DNA of 64,000 nt from an uncultured Bacteriovoracaceae bacterium (GCA_938017795.1 CALIJZ010000010.1:1-64000), one strand, 5' to 3'; positions 37,571-46,336 are shown, counted from the first letter of the stretch. Numbers and translations: made by a program. Notes: generated from the letters alone by a model not told the origin.

Positions 37571-38176
37571 ATGAAAAAATTTATTCTGTCATTAATGTTG
37601 TCTTTCTTGTTATCTGGTCAAGCTTTGGCTGGAAAGTTAGTTATTAAAAGCAATCCTGAAGATAGCACTGTCTATGTGGTACGAGCTAATGGGAAAGAAG
37701 TTAAAGTGGGAAAAACTCCTTTTGAAGGAGATCTCTCAAATTTAACCAGTCGCTACGTTAAAAGCGATAGTTTTGTTATAACACTCAAGAAAAAAGGCTA
37801 TGAAGATTATCGAGTATTAATGGCCAAAAACTCTAACGTTGATATGAATTTATCGGCAAACCTAACTATTCATGAAAAAGTTTCCAGCATCAAGGAATAT
37901 GATTTGTTAATTGCAGATCTATTTGATGTTCAAAGACTAATGAGAAGTAAAAACTACTCAGACGCTCAAGGGAAACTTGATAGCCTGGAGAAAAAATATA
38001 ATGGTTTTTCTATTATACCAGAATTAAAGGGAATTGCTTATTACATGAGTAAAGATATTGAAAAATCTCTTTCTCACTTTAGAAGAGCTTTTTCTGTTAA
38101 TCCTGAAAACAAAGATGCTTACAAAATGAAAGTATATTTAGAGAAAAAACTTGGTGTAGGCTCAGAGAAGTTATAG
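37571..38176 (+). CDS. Periplasmic PEGA and TPR protein, motor operon gene 3
   Basis: 201 residues. The signal peptide ends near GQALAG. Residues 20-95 match a PEGA domain (LVIKSNPEDSTVYV, VGKTPFEGDL, ITLKKKGYEDYR), a small beta fold common on bacterial cell surfaces. Residues 110-190 form TPR-like helices (LKGIAYYMSKDIEKSLSHFRRAFSVNPEN). PEGA and TPR parts usually mediate protein-protein contact, so it may link inner- and outer-membrane parts. The next gene starts at the base after its stop codon. Confidence 0.78.
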   Translation: MKKFILSLMLSFLLSGQALAGKLVIKSNPEDSTVYVVRANGKEVKVGKTPFEGDLSNLTSRYVKSDSFVITLKKKGYEDYRVLMAKNSNVDMNLSANLTIHEKVSSIKEYDLLIADLFDVQRLMRSKNYSDAQGKLDSLEKKYNGFSIIPELKGIAYYMSKDIEKSLSHFRRAFSVNPENKDAYKMKVYLEKKLGVGSEKL

Positions 38177-40381
38177 ATGAAAAATAAACATAAAACATTA
38201 AACTATTTTTTTCTGATTTTTCTATTATTTACTAACTCTTTAGGTCTTACTCAACAGAAAGTAATAATAAAAGAATCTGTTGAATGGCAAAAAATTCAAT
38301 TAGAGGAAAAGCTTTATAAGAAAGTAGATCAGCAATTAGGAGCAATCCTAGATAAGAAAAATTATATTATTAAAGTAGATGCAATTATTGATGAAGAAGT
38401 TCCTCTTCGGTTTGATGCAAATGAAAACATTGATGATTATATGGGTTCAATCGACTTTGATCGAAAATACGAGAACGAAAATAATAAAGATATTAATGGA
38501 AACTCTACTAATGAAAATGAGGCAAACTCTAAAGAGGGTAATGCTGGTTTCCGAGACGATGGTATAAAAGTTTCTGATATACAATTTGATGAATCTAATG
38601 GTGATTATATTGCTTTTTCTAAAATCGGGTTAGAAGTTCCTATAGTTGAAAAATATATGAAAGGAGAGACTTCTCCAAGAAACCAAAACGGAAAAGCATC
38701 TTCAAGTACAAATCAAAATGAGAAAAAATTTGAAACAATTCTTAGACATCCTCAAGAGGTCTTAAGAGAAAATATTATTAAGGATACGACTGTTAATAAA
38801 AAGTACTTTGAGTATTTATATCGATATAATAAGGCTTTTGATCTTTTTGATTATATTACAGATATTAAAATTGATGTTATTCTTGATAAGAATCTTCCAG
38901 AAGAAATTCAAAGCATTACAAAAAGAGTACTTAGAGATCTTAAGATTTCTGTTGCTGGAATAGAACCAGCAATAAAGGTAAAAGTAAGTGCACTTTCTTA
39001 TACTCCTAAACCTAAGAAGAAAGTTGAAACTGAACCTATTGTAAAAAAGAAGACATTTGATGATTACCTTGAGTGGGTTTCAAAGTTTGCTAATGTTATT
39101 GCTGCGATATTGGGATCACTACTTCTAGGGGTGATAGGTTTTGTTCTTATCTCATTTTACTTTCGAAAAATGGAGCAAAGAAATCTCCAAGAGAGTATGG
39201 CATTAAATATGAATGACTCTGGTATGGGTAAAGAGGACAAAGAAGAGACTGCAGCATCAGCTGGTATTGGAGGAGACTTAGGCCAAGGCGAACCTGGTGA
39301 TCTCTCTATCAATGGAGCACAAAGATTTGAAAAATTTTGGAGCTATAATAAGCAAGAAGCTTTAGTTTTTCTAAAAAATGTTCTAGGAGAAAGTAGCAAA
39401 GAGTCACAATTGGCACTTACGGCGCTTGCGCAACAATTAGATAATGATGTTCTAAGAGAGATTTTCTCTCTTATGAGTGAACAAGATAGATCAAACTGGA
39501 AAGATAAAATTCAGAGTTTCTTAACACCTGAAGATTTAAAGAGAGCTGATACTTATATTTCAGAAAAAGTAGTGAGTGAGATGATTGTTCCATCTGCGAT
39601 CAAAGATCCAGAACTAGTATCACTTATAATGAATCTATCTCCTGAACAAGGTGTGCATTTTGTTCAAAGCAACCCAGAGTATGGGGCAATCTTGCTTAAT
39701 CTAATGAACACTCAATATTCTAGTAATATTTTAGCAAAATTGACTCCAGAAGAGAGTATAGCAGTGTTAGAAAAAGGCTTACATTATTCACCTGTTGATT
39801 TTATTAAAAAAGCAGATGATTTTAAAATGATGTTATCTGGCTACGAAGTTGGATTAAAGAAACTTCCTTTTGGACATAAGCTTATTGATATGTTGGATAA
39901 AGTAGATGCACAAAAAGAAGAGATTATTTTTGCAACACTTGCTAAGGCCGATGATCCGGAGCTTCTTAAGAAGGCCTTGAAAGCATATTTCCCTAGTTCA
40001 CAAATTAAACGTCTTCCAAAAAATTTCATGAGAGTTGTGATCAATAAATATTCACTTCAATCAAAAGTTGAACTTCTAATGTCAGTAGATAAAAAACTGA
40101 GAGAGCATTTACTTGAGATTTTTGCAAAACAGGGAAGTACAGCCAGAGATCTTATGGATTTAGAATTTAAGAACTTAAAAGAAAACGCAGCTTTAAAGAA
40201 GAAAATGGTTGATCAAAAAGATGAAATTTGGAAAAGTTTCATGACACATTTAAGAGGATTTATAAGCGGCGATGACATCTATCGTGCTGAGATTGATAAA
40301 GTTTTAAATAGTTATAGTGAAAAGCTTGTGAATGGATCAGCAGACCCTAAAAAGGTTGTAAAACTGAAGGCAGTGTCATGA
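38177..40381 (+). CDS. FliF-like/FliG-like fusion protein, probable motor rotor or force-transfer component
   Basis: 734 residues. A signal or first membrane segment (about 8-25) is followed by a periplasmic region with a ring-building-like fold (ITDIKIDVILDKNLPEEIQSITKRVLRDL, near 230-265), as in the MS-ring protein FliF. One membrane helix lies at about 300-330. From about 383 the cytoplasmic part resembles FliG: helical ARM-like units (IMNLSPEQGVHFVQSNPEYG) and, near the torque region, LAKADDPELLKKALKAYF, matching the FliG helix with charged residues facing the stator. FliF and FliG are normally separate proteins. The stop overlaps gene 5; MotA and MotB follow. Fusion and role are inferred from pattern, not alignment. 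Confidence 0.6.
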   Translation: MKNKHKTLNYFFLIFLLFTNSLGLTQQKVIIKESVEWQKIQLEEKLYKKVDQQLGAILDKKNYIIKVDAIIDEEVPLRFDANENIDDYMGSIDFDRKYENENNKDINGNSTNENEANSKEGNAGFRDDGIKVSDIQFDESNGDYIAFSKIGLEVPIVEKYMKGETSPRNQNGKASSSTNQNEKKFETILRHPQEVLRENIIKDTTVNKKYFEYLYRYNKAFDLFDYITDIKIDVILDKNLPEEIQSITKRVLRDLKISVAGIEPAIKVKVSALSYTPKPKKKVETEPIVKKKTFDDYLEWVSKFANVIAAILGSLLLGVIGFVLISFYFRKMEQRNLQESMALNMNDSGMGKEDKEETAASAGIGGDLGQGEPGDLSINGAQRFEKFWSYNKQEALVFLKNVLGESSKESQLALTALAQQLDNDVLREIFSLMSEQDRSNWKDKIQSFLTPEDLKRADTYISEKVVSEMIVPSAIKDPELVSLIMNLSPEQGVHFVQSNPEYGAILLNLMNTQYSSNILAKLTPEESIAVLEKGLHYSPVDFIKKADDFKMMLSGYEVGLKKLPFGHKLIDMLDKVDAQKEEIIFATLAKADDPELLKKALKAYFPSSQIKRLPKNFMRVVINKYSLQSKVELLMSVDKKLREHLLEIFAKQGSTARDLMDLEFKNLKENAALKKKMVDQKDEIWKSFMTHLRGFISGDDIYRAEIDKVLNSYSEKLVNGSADPKKVVKLKAVS

Positions 40382-41643
40382 GAAATATAATAGCATTATT
40401 GATAGGGTTAACATGTAGTTTTCAACTATATGCTTCAGTATTGGATGCAACACAATACTCAGTATTAGAATCTGTTAAAGCCAATAATTTAATTATATCT
40501 ATTAATAGTGATATTAATAAAGTTATAGATAAAAAAGAGCCAACTTATAAAGAGGTATTACATAATTTTATTAGTTTAGGGAAATCAATTGATGCTAGTA
40601 ATCTTTCAGAGAAGAAAAAAAATACTCTAAAATTAGATTTAAATACGAATTACAAAAAATTTAAAACTGATCCAGCACAATTTAAAAATTTTTCTAATGA
40701 AAATGCAATTTATAAAACTATCGACCCTCTAGTGATATTTAGTATATTTGTTATGACTTGTTTAGTTGGAGCTATTTTGTATTCATTTAGAAGCAAGATT
40801 TTTGGAAAGTCATTTAATTTAGAGCAATATCTAGGTTCTTATATGGAAGGTGGGCATGTAAAACTCCCTACTCTTGTTTTTGATTTAACAAGTCAGAAGA
40901 TTACATATAAAAATATAGCTTTTGAAAATATTTTTGTTTCTAAGACAGAGGACGAATTTTTTGAACAAGTAAGTTTATTTCTTAAACAAAGTGATGGAAT
41001 TGAAGGTGATAAATTCCAGGCGAAAGTTAAGAATGAAATTTATATGGTTACAAGAAAAAAGGTTGAATTTAATTCTCGAAAATATAATATTATCCATCTT
41101 ATAGATTTCGAAAGTTCTATAGCTCAAAATGTTCCTAAGAGAAGTAATCTTCCAGAGTTACCAGTAGCACAACTTAATACAATTGATGGAATGCTAGAAG
41201 AGTATTTCTTCCAAAACTCATTTCTTTTTCAACTAAAAGGTGTTTTAGTTCAATATAAGACTGAAATTGGAAACCAAGATATTCCTGTTGGTTCTAAGAA
41301 AGTTGCAAATTCCTTGAATACTATTGTCTGCAATTTTTTAAAGATTTCAGATCAAAAGAAACTAAAAACAATGCAAATTAATTGCTCCAAAAAAATCAAT
41401 GATTTATATATTGAGTTTATATTTGATTCACCTGAGGTGGTCAGAAAATTTAAAGAGAACTCTCATGATACATTAAGAGAGATTAAGAAAGATTTTAATC
41501 TTGGCGTAAAGTTCCAACCACGAATTTTCATTGGAAAGAATCAAGCATCTGTTATTATGATGTTTCCTCTTATCCTGAATCCAGGGAATAAAATAGCTCT
41601 TGAAAAAAACATCAAAGTAAAAACTACTTCAGCTAGAGCTTGA
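40378..41643 (+). CDS. Membrane-anchored cytoplasmic protein, possible degenerate PAS/kinase-like module, motor operon gene 5
   Basis: 421 residues. A signal peptide (residues 1-19), a helical periplasmic part, one membrane helix near 118-138, then about 285 cytoplasmic residues. Residues 160-245 have PAS-like strands (LVFDLTSQKITYKNIAFENIF, IYMVTRKKVEF). Residues 300-410 vaguely resemble a histidine-kinase ATPase domain: VANSLNTIVCNFLKI near the N-box place and a last strand ASVIMMFPLIL. No phospho-acceptor His or G-boxes are evident, so it would be catalytically dead. It lies between the FliF/FliG-like gene (four-base overlap) and motA (25 bases). It may replace FliM/FliN as switch or regulator. 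Function unknown. Confidence 0.55.
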   Translation: MRNIIALLIGLTCSFQLYASVLDATQYSVLESVKANNLIISINSDINKVIDKKEPTYKEVLHNFISLGKSIDASNLSEKKKNTLKLDLNTNYKKFKTDPAQFKNFSNENAIYKTIDPLVIFSIFVMTCLVGAILYSFRSKIFGKSFNLEQYLGSYMEGGHVKLPTLVFDLTSQKITYKNIAFENIFVSKTEDEFFEQVSLFLKQSDGIEGDKFQAKVKNEIYMVTRKKVEFNSRKYNIIHLIDFESSIAQNVPKRSNLPELPVAQLNTIDGMLEEYFFQNSFLFQLKGVLVQYKTEIGNQDIPVGSKKVANSLNTIVCNFLKISDQKKLKTMQINCSKKINDLYIEFIFDSPEVVRKFKENSHDTLREIKKDFNLGVKFQPRIFIGKNQASVIMMFPLILNPGNKIALEKNIKVKTTSARA

Positions 41644-41668
41644 GTATCATATTTAATAAGAGGCAAGG

Positions 41669-42451
41669 ATGAATATTTTCTCCATTATTGGTTTTGTTAT
41701 CGCAAGTATCGTTCTTTTAGTTGGACTTAGACTTGCAAGTGATGATCTAGGATTATTTTTCAATATACCTAGTTTGTTCATTGTTATTGGAGGAACCTTT
41801 GCTTCAACTTCGATTTCATTTCAACTCAATAGACTTTTTGCTTTCTTCAAGATTTTTATAGATAGAGTGCTTTTAGGAAAGAAAACAAACTATACACGAG
41901 TTGTAGAACAGATCATTAGAATTGCCGATGCGAGTAAAAAGGGACAACCAATTGAGTCTCAACTTTCTTTAGCTAATGATGTTTTTCTCAAAGAATCTCT
42001 AGATATTCTCAACGAAGGAATCCTTGATAATGAAAACGTAGTTGCAGTTATGAAGGATAGAAACGAAAATTTATTACTTAATAATATGCAAGAAGCTAAT
42101 AAAATTAAGACAGTAAGTAAATTTCCACCTGCCTTTGGTATGATTGGAACAACAATTGGTATGATTGTTTTACTGGCCAACCTTAATGGTGAAAATGCTA
42201 TGCAGACGATTGGTCCTGCTATGGGGATTTGTCTTATTACTACTCTTTATGGTGCGGTATTAGCGAATTTACTATTTATTCCAATTGCTGAAAATTTAGT
42301 AGAAGATTCTAAAGAGCGATATTTAAAAAACAAAATAGTAGTAAAAGGTCTTTCTCTAATTATTAAAAATACTAATCCCGTGATTGTAGCAGAAGAGTTA
42401 AATTCATTTTTGCCTCCGAAAGATCGTTTGGATTGGAAGAAAGTGATATAA
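41669..42451 (+). CDS. motA: MotA/PomA-type stator channel protein
   Basis: 260 residues with four membrane helices (about 1-20, 30-52, 152-172, 180-205). FPPAFGMIGTTIGMI carries the conserved Pro of MotA helix 3, and TTLYGAVLANLLFIPIAENL is helix 4. The cytoplasmic loop between helices 2 and 3 has charged residues that in flagella contact FliG. MotA and MotB form an ion channel (usually a 5:2 ring) that turns ion flow into torque. No other flagellar gene is in the window, and the partner here is probably the FliG-like domain encoded at 38177. It is eight bases from motB. Confidence 0.93.
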   Translation: MNIFSIIGFVIASIVLLVGLRLASDDLGLFFNIPSLFIVIGGTFASTSISFQLNRLFAFFKIFIDRVLLGKKTNYTRVVEQIIRIADASKKGQPIESQLSLANDVFLKESLDILNEGILDNENVVAVMKDRNENLLLNNMQEANKIKTVSKFPPAFGMIGTTIGMIVLLANLNGENAMQTIGPAMGICLITTLYGAVLANLLFIPIAENLVEDSKERYLKNKIVVKGLSLIIKNTNPVIVAEELNSFLPPKDRLDWKKVI

Positions 42452-42458
42452 AACAATT

Positions 42459-43247
42459 ATGGATGATCAAAGACTTCAAGCACTTATGCAAGAAATGGAA
42501 AGCGACGGTGGTACCCAAGACTGGTTAATCAGTTATGCTGATATGATGACGTTGATTGCCAACTTTTTCATCCTAATGCTCGCTTTTGCAAACTTTGACC
42601 CTATTGGCTTTAATGATAAAGCTGAAAAACTCTCAAAAGCATTTCGTAAAGATGAGTTCAAAACTAGTGTCGAAGAAAAGTTTGATACAATAAAAGAAGA
42701 GCTCTCAGTGCATCCCGAAATGCAAAAAAAACTAAAGATGAGTATTAAAGATGGTGGTCTCCTCATCACTTTTACTGGAACAGTTTTATTTGGAAAAAAT
42801 CAATACAAAATAAGTGAAGAAAACCAAATGGTCTTAGATGCTATGATTGATATAATTAAAGGCCAAGACCCAGCATTTCGTATCTTGGTTGAAGGACATA
42901 CTGATAGTGACAAGCAAGGAAGAAAAAAGTTTTTCCAATCAGATTGGATGTTAAGTTCAGCTAGAGCTGCAGCTATTATTGAAAGATTTCAATATTTTGG
43001 GTTTAATCCAGCGAATTTAGTAGCTATTGGCCATGGTTCTACTCAACCTATAATTGCTGAAAAAGATAGTGAAGGTGCTTATATACAAGAAAATCTCGAA
43101 CAAAATAGAAGAGTTTCTATAAAGGTCTTAAGAGCTTTAGAAAAAGGACAAACTAAATTTGGCCTAGGTGGATATTTCCAAGATTCAACAAATTCTGAAG
43201 AAGAAAAAAGTCGTTTTATCGATCAAGAATATAAAAGCAGTAAATAG
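42459..43247 (+). CDS. motB: MotB/PomB-type stator protein with OmpA-like peptidoglycan-binding domain
   Basis: 262 residues. One membrane helix with the ion-carrying Asp28 (SYADMMTLI), as in Asp32 of Escherichia coli MotB. Residues 75-115 form the linker/plug region. The C-terminal OmpA-like domain (ILVEGHTDSDKQG, SSARAAAIIERF, LVAIGHGSTQP) binds peptidoglycan and holds the stator still. The tail after residue 235 is charged. It is the last gene of the motor operon. The ion (proton or sodium) cannot be told from sequence alone. Confidence 0.94.
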   Translation: MDDQRLQALMQEMESDGGTQDWLISYADMMTLIANFFILMLAFANFDPIGFNDKAEKLSKAFRKDEFKTSVEEKFDTIKEELSVHPEMQKKLKMSIKDGGLLITFTGTVLFGKNQYKISEENQMVLDAMIDIIKGQDPAFRILVEGHTDSDKQGRKKFFQSDWMLSSARAAAIIERFQYFGFNPANLVAIGHGSTQPIIAEKDSEGAYIQENLEQNRRVSIKVLRALEKGQTKFGLGGYFQDSTNSEEEKSRFIDQEYKSSK

Positions 43248-43300
43248 ATCTATCCATTAATAAATTTCAAAATTAAATTTAAAATGTGATTCAAGACTAA

Positions 43301-43552
43301 TCAGCTTCTTATATATATTTTATCAAAATCAATTTTATATATTGGAGTCTTGCCATCACTATGAACCTTAGTGAAAATCAAATATTCAGGTTTCAAATCC
43401 GGAGATATTATCAGGTCATCTTTAATCCCTTCTTGAAAAGTTTGTAAAAACTCAGCATCGATTACAATGAGATATTTCTCTCCACTTTTTACAGGTATTG
43501 GATAAAGATAGTGTTTATTATCTATTAATATGTCTTTGAAATCGGTTCTCAT
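43301..43552 (-). CDS. Small protein of unknown function
   Basis: 83 residues with mixed alpha/beta character (YLYPIPVKSGEKYLIVIDAEF, then KTPIYKIDFDKIYIRS). There is no signal peptide or recognised motif. The end resembles a short minus-strand remnant near 22620. The gene converges on motB, 54 bases away. The coding call rests on length, composition and the remnant match; the ribosome site is weak. Confidence 0.5.
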   Translation of the reverse strand: MRTDFKDILIDNKHYLYPIPVKSGEKYLIVIDAEFLQTFQEGIKDDLIISPDLKPEYLIFTKVHSDGKTPIYKIDFDKIYIRS

Positions 43553-43657
43553 TTTAATACTACTCTTTGTTGAATAACTATACCTATAATTTTGAGTTGA
43601 ATTAGTCTATTTAAACGTACAATTAAAAATTTCTTCATAAACTTTCACTTTCTCGCT

Positions 43658-43707
43658 GTTGACTTAAGTAGCAACAGTAGTTGATGGTGAGGCATCTATC
43701 TAATTTA
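43658..43707 (+). promoter_or_regulatory. Conserved promoter element A (copy 1)
   Basis: GTTGACTT at 43658, CAACAGTAGTTG at 43672-43683 and TCTATCTAATTTA at 43695-43707. The same three blocks, at exactly the same spacing, lie upstream of the peroxidase gene (copy 2). CAAC-N4-GTTG is a short palindrome that could bind a dimeric regulator. The downstream gene starts at 43805. Confidence 0.5.
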
Positions 43708-43804
43708 AAAAATATATTCTTTAATCCCTTTGAGACAAACATAATATTCAGTGCTTTTTTTATACAAACACTGGGTTAACAAACATTTTTCATAGGAGAA
43801 AAAC

Positions 43805-44044
43805 ATGAAAACACTTTTAATTGGTACATTATTTCAACTTGGTGGTTTATACAACAGCCAGTCTACAAGGTTAGACGTTCTTGAAAAACTAAACACTATT
43901 GAGGTTTGCAAAAGTACAGCTAATTACATTACTCAAAACTATATTAGTACAAGTAAATCTCGAGTTGCAGGTGAATTAAAATGTATAGTCATAGATGAAG
44001 TAACAGGAGAGGAGATTAATAAGCTTCGAGTTTTTAAAAAATAG
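43805..44044 (+). CDS. Small secreted or peripheral protein
   Basis: 79 residues. The N-terminus is mildly hydrophobic (MKTLLIGTLFQLGGLYN) and could be a weak signal. Two Cys residues (in EVCKSTANY and LKCIVIDE) might form a disulphide. AGGAGA lies five bases before the ATG. A strong terminator follows at 44081, so it is a single-gene unit. It shares an upstream element with the peroxidase gene, hinting at joint control. Function unknown. Confidence 0.65.
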   Translation: MKTLLIGTLFQLGGLYNSQSTRLDVLEKLNTIEVCKSTANYITQNYISTSKSRVAGELKCIVIDEVTGEEINKLRVFKK

Positions 44045-44080
44045 TAATAAATACATTTACAGAAACGTTTTTTGATTAAC

Positions 44081-44111
44081 AAAGGGGCTCCGAGAAAGAG
44101 CCCCTTTTTTT
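44081..44111 (+). terminator. Intrinsic terminator after the small gene at 43805
   Basis: Stem AAAGGGGCTC / GAGCCCCTTT with a 7-base loop, and a run of seven T running into the right arm (44105-44111). Confidence 0.9.
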
Positions 44112-44220
44112 ATTGGATGATTTTTTACTTTTCTTGAGTTTATGATTTTGTAATAGGTTTTAACTTCAAGTTACAAGCCTATACCCTGTAGATTTAATTC
44201 TAACTTTGAATTATCCATTT

Positions 44221-44270
44221 GTTGACTTCTTAGACAACAGGAGTTGTGGTAATTGTGTCTATCTCATTTA
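44221..44270 (+). promoter_or_regulatory. Conserved promoter element A (copy 2)
   Basis: GTTGACTT at 44221, CAACAGGAGTTG at 44235-44246 and TCTATCTCATTTA at 44258-44270. It aligns without gaps to copy 1 (33 of 50 positions, concentrated in the three blocks). The di-haem peroxidase gene starts 67 bases further on. Confidence 0.55.
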
Positions 44271-44336
44271 TTACAAATAGATTTATATTCACTATAGAAT
44301 ACTTAGATAAACCTTGGTGATAATTGGAGATGAAAA

Positions 44337-45311
44337 ATGTACTTATTTATTAAAGTTTTAGTGATCTTTATTTGTGTTTTTTCTTGTACTAAAAATGTAC
44401 AAAAAAAGTCTCCTCAAAAGCCAATATCAAAATTGGATAGGGAACTTCTACAAGAGGCTCAAGATACTTTTGGGGTTTTAGAAAAATATACTTCAAAGAA
44501 TTCTCACAAGGTCGCTCTTGGAAAAAAGTTGTATTTAGACCCTAGTTTATCAAAAAGTGGAACTATTTCTTGTAATTCTTGTCATAATTTAGATAATTTT
44601 GGTGTAGATAATGAAGTAACTTCTCCTGGTCATGATGGTAGGAGAGGAGACCGAAACTCACCCTCATCATTTAATGCTCATTTAAACGTTGCTCAGTTTT
44701 GGGATGGGAGAGCAAAAGATCTTAAGGAGCAAGCTTTAGGGCCGCTACTAAATCCAATTGAACATGGACTTGCGTCAAAAGAAGAAACTATAAAAATCAT
44801 CAGTACTAAGAGTTATAGTGATGCTTTTAAAAAGAGTTATAATACTGAGAATTCACTTACCTTTGAAAATATCGGAGATGCAATTGCTGAGTTTGAAAAA
44901 ACCTTAATAACTCCTGGAAAGTTTGATGAATATTTAAAAGGAGATATCTTGGCCTTATCAGCCTTAGAAAGAAGAGGCTTAAAGAAGTTTATAGAAGTTG
45001 GTTGTACTAGTTGTCATTACGGTGCGGCATTAGGTGGTCAGGACTATCATAAACTTGGATTAGTTGAATCATATCCAACAAAAGACCTTGGCAGATATAA
45101 TGTTACTAAAGATGAAGATGATAAATATGTTTTTAAAGTGCCTAATCTAAGAAATATAGAAAAAACTGCTCCGTACTTTCATGATGGTCATGTTAAAACT
45201 CTGGATGAAGCAGTAAAGCTGATGGCTAAACATCAGCTAGGAGAGGAATTAGAAAAGAAAGATATCAATGAAATTGTAACTTTCTTAAAGGCCCTAACGG
45301 GAAAACTTTAA
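44337..45311 (+). CDS. Di-haem cytochrome c peroxidase, lipoprotein-anchored
   Basis: 324 residues. A short signal with lipobox VFSC suggests a lipid anchor in the periplasm. Two c-type haem sites are present: CNSCH near residue 79 and CTSCH near 224. NVAQFWDGRAKDLKEQA and KVPNLRNIEKTAPYFHDGHV are typical of the bacterial CcpA/MauG family. It reduces hydrogen peroxide with electrons from cytochrome c. It has its own promoter region with element A. The OhrR-type regulator downstream (46864) also senses peroxides, but no link is shown. Confidence 0.92.
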   Translation: MYLFIKVLVIFICVFSCTKNVQKKSPQKPISKLDRELLQEAQDTFGVLEKYTSKNSHKVALGKKLYLDPSLSKSGTISCNSCHNLDNFGVDNEVTSPGHDGRRGDRNSPSSFNAHLNVAQFWDGRAKDLKEQALGPLLNPIEHGLASKEETIKIISTKSYSDAFKKSYNTENSLTFENIGDAIAEFEKTLITPGKFDEYLKGDILALSALERRGLKKFIEVGCTSCHYGAALGGQDYHKLGLVESYPTKDLGRYNVTKDEDDKYVFKVPNLRNIEKTAPYFHDGHVKTLDEAVKLMAKHQLGEELEKKDINEIVTFLKALTGKL

Positions 45312-45324
45312 TTAACTCTTAAGG

Positions 45325-45336
45325 CAACAGTTGTTG
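45325..45336 (+). promoter_or_regulatory. Palindromic CAAC-N4-GTTG site (copy 3, core only)
   Basis: CAACAGTTGTTG matches the palindromic core of element A. The flanking blocks are weaker (ATTAACTC in place of GTTGACTT; no TCTATCT). It lies 172 bases before the next gene. Confidence 0.35.
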
Positions 45337-45508
45337 ACTAAAAAACCAAGAAAGAGATTCTTATACAAGTGATTAATATTACTAAGTTTTGGAATATAAA
45401 GTTTTATTAAGTTAAAGGTGATTTAATTGTCACTCGATGTTTTTTGTCCTAAATTTTTTAAAATTGAACTCTGTGAAAAAATCAGATTATTAACAAGGAG
45501 ATATTTCT

Positions 45509-46273
45509 ATGATCAATTCATTCTTACTACTTTTACTATTTTCTACTGTAAACCTTTATGCTCAAACACCTAAGGGAGGTCCTGTTGCAAAGTTTGATCT
45601 TTTATCTAGAGAAGCTTTTAAAGAAGAAACTCCAGGATCGATGATTGAAACTTATTTTGAATTAAAAAAAGAAATGAGCGCTGAGAGTATTTATAAAGAT
45701 TTTTCACTTAGAGCTTATATTTCAAAAGATGGAACAAAAGGAACAGTTACAGGTTACTTCGGCAACGTTCTTGGTTTTGCAGCCCACCCTAAAGTGAAAA
45801 AATTGAAGATTGGTTATAATGATTATAAGAAACATTATAGAGTTGATTTCTATGGGATGGGTTTCAAAAAACCTACTTCAAAGTTTAGGGAGATTGATAG
45901 AAGAGGCGAGGAATTTGAACTTGTTAATAAAAATTTAATTTATGTTCATAAACTCAAGAGTAACGGTGATAGAAGAAATTTAATGGCAAAAATTTATTCA
46001 ATAAATCCAGTTTTGTCGATACGAATCGGAGAGGCATGCTCTGTTAAAGGAAATGGCTCTTTAGGATCAGAAGATAGAGTGATGGAGCTAGTTACTCGTA
46101 GTGCTAATGGAGATAAAATGTATCATTATGGTCGATTAACCTATGCTTCATTTGGGTCTCTTTATAATATTAGAAACTTGCCTCTTAAGAAGGCCAATGA
46201 TGGGAGTCGCTGTATTCCTCAACAAACATTTACTTGTATTGAGTTAGGGTGCCCTCCAGTGTCTGGCTTATAA
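45509..46273 (+). CDS. Secreted protein of unknown function
   Basis: 254 residues with a clear signal peptide (to VNLYAQ). The body is beta-rich (GTVTGYFGNVLGFAAHP, YRVDFYGMGFKKP) and the end is Cys-rich (RCIPQQTFTCIELGCPP), so disulphides are likely. AAGGAGA precedes the ATG by eight bases. It ends in a strong terminator. No family is recognised; its place next to a peroxidase and a shared core operator are the only functional hints. Confidence 0.7.
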   Translation: MINSFLLLLLFSTVNLYAQTPKGGPVAKFDLLSREAFKEETPGSMIETYFELKKEMSAESIYKDFSLRAYISKDGTKGTVTGYFGNVLGFAAHPKVKKLKIGYNDYKKHYRVDFYGMGFKKPTSKFREIDRRGEEFELVNKNLIYVHKLKSNGDRRNLMAKIYSINPVLSIRIGEACSVKGNGSLGSEDRVMELVTRSANGDKMYHYGRLTYASFGSLYNIRNLPLKKANDGSRCIPQQTFTCIELGCPPVSGL

Positions 46274-46284
46274 TTCTTGTATAT

Positions 46285-46336
46285 TAGAACTCTCAGGCTT
46301 AAATTATGGCCTGAGAGTTCTATAGATTTTCTTTTT
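46285..46336 (+). terminator. Intrinsic terminator after 46273
   Basis: A perfect 13-base-pair stem (AGAACTCTCAGGC at 46286-46298 with GCCTGAGAGTTCT at 46309-46321), a ten-base loop and a T-rich tail. Confidence 0.85.

Noticed and set aside
41669-43247. MotA/MotB as a Zorya anti-phage system (ZorAB)
   Set aside because: MotA is short and lacks the long cytoplasmic tail of ZorA, no ZorC, ZorD or ZorE gene is near, and the operon partners are barrels and a FliG-like protein.
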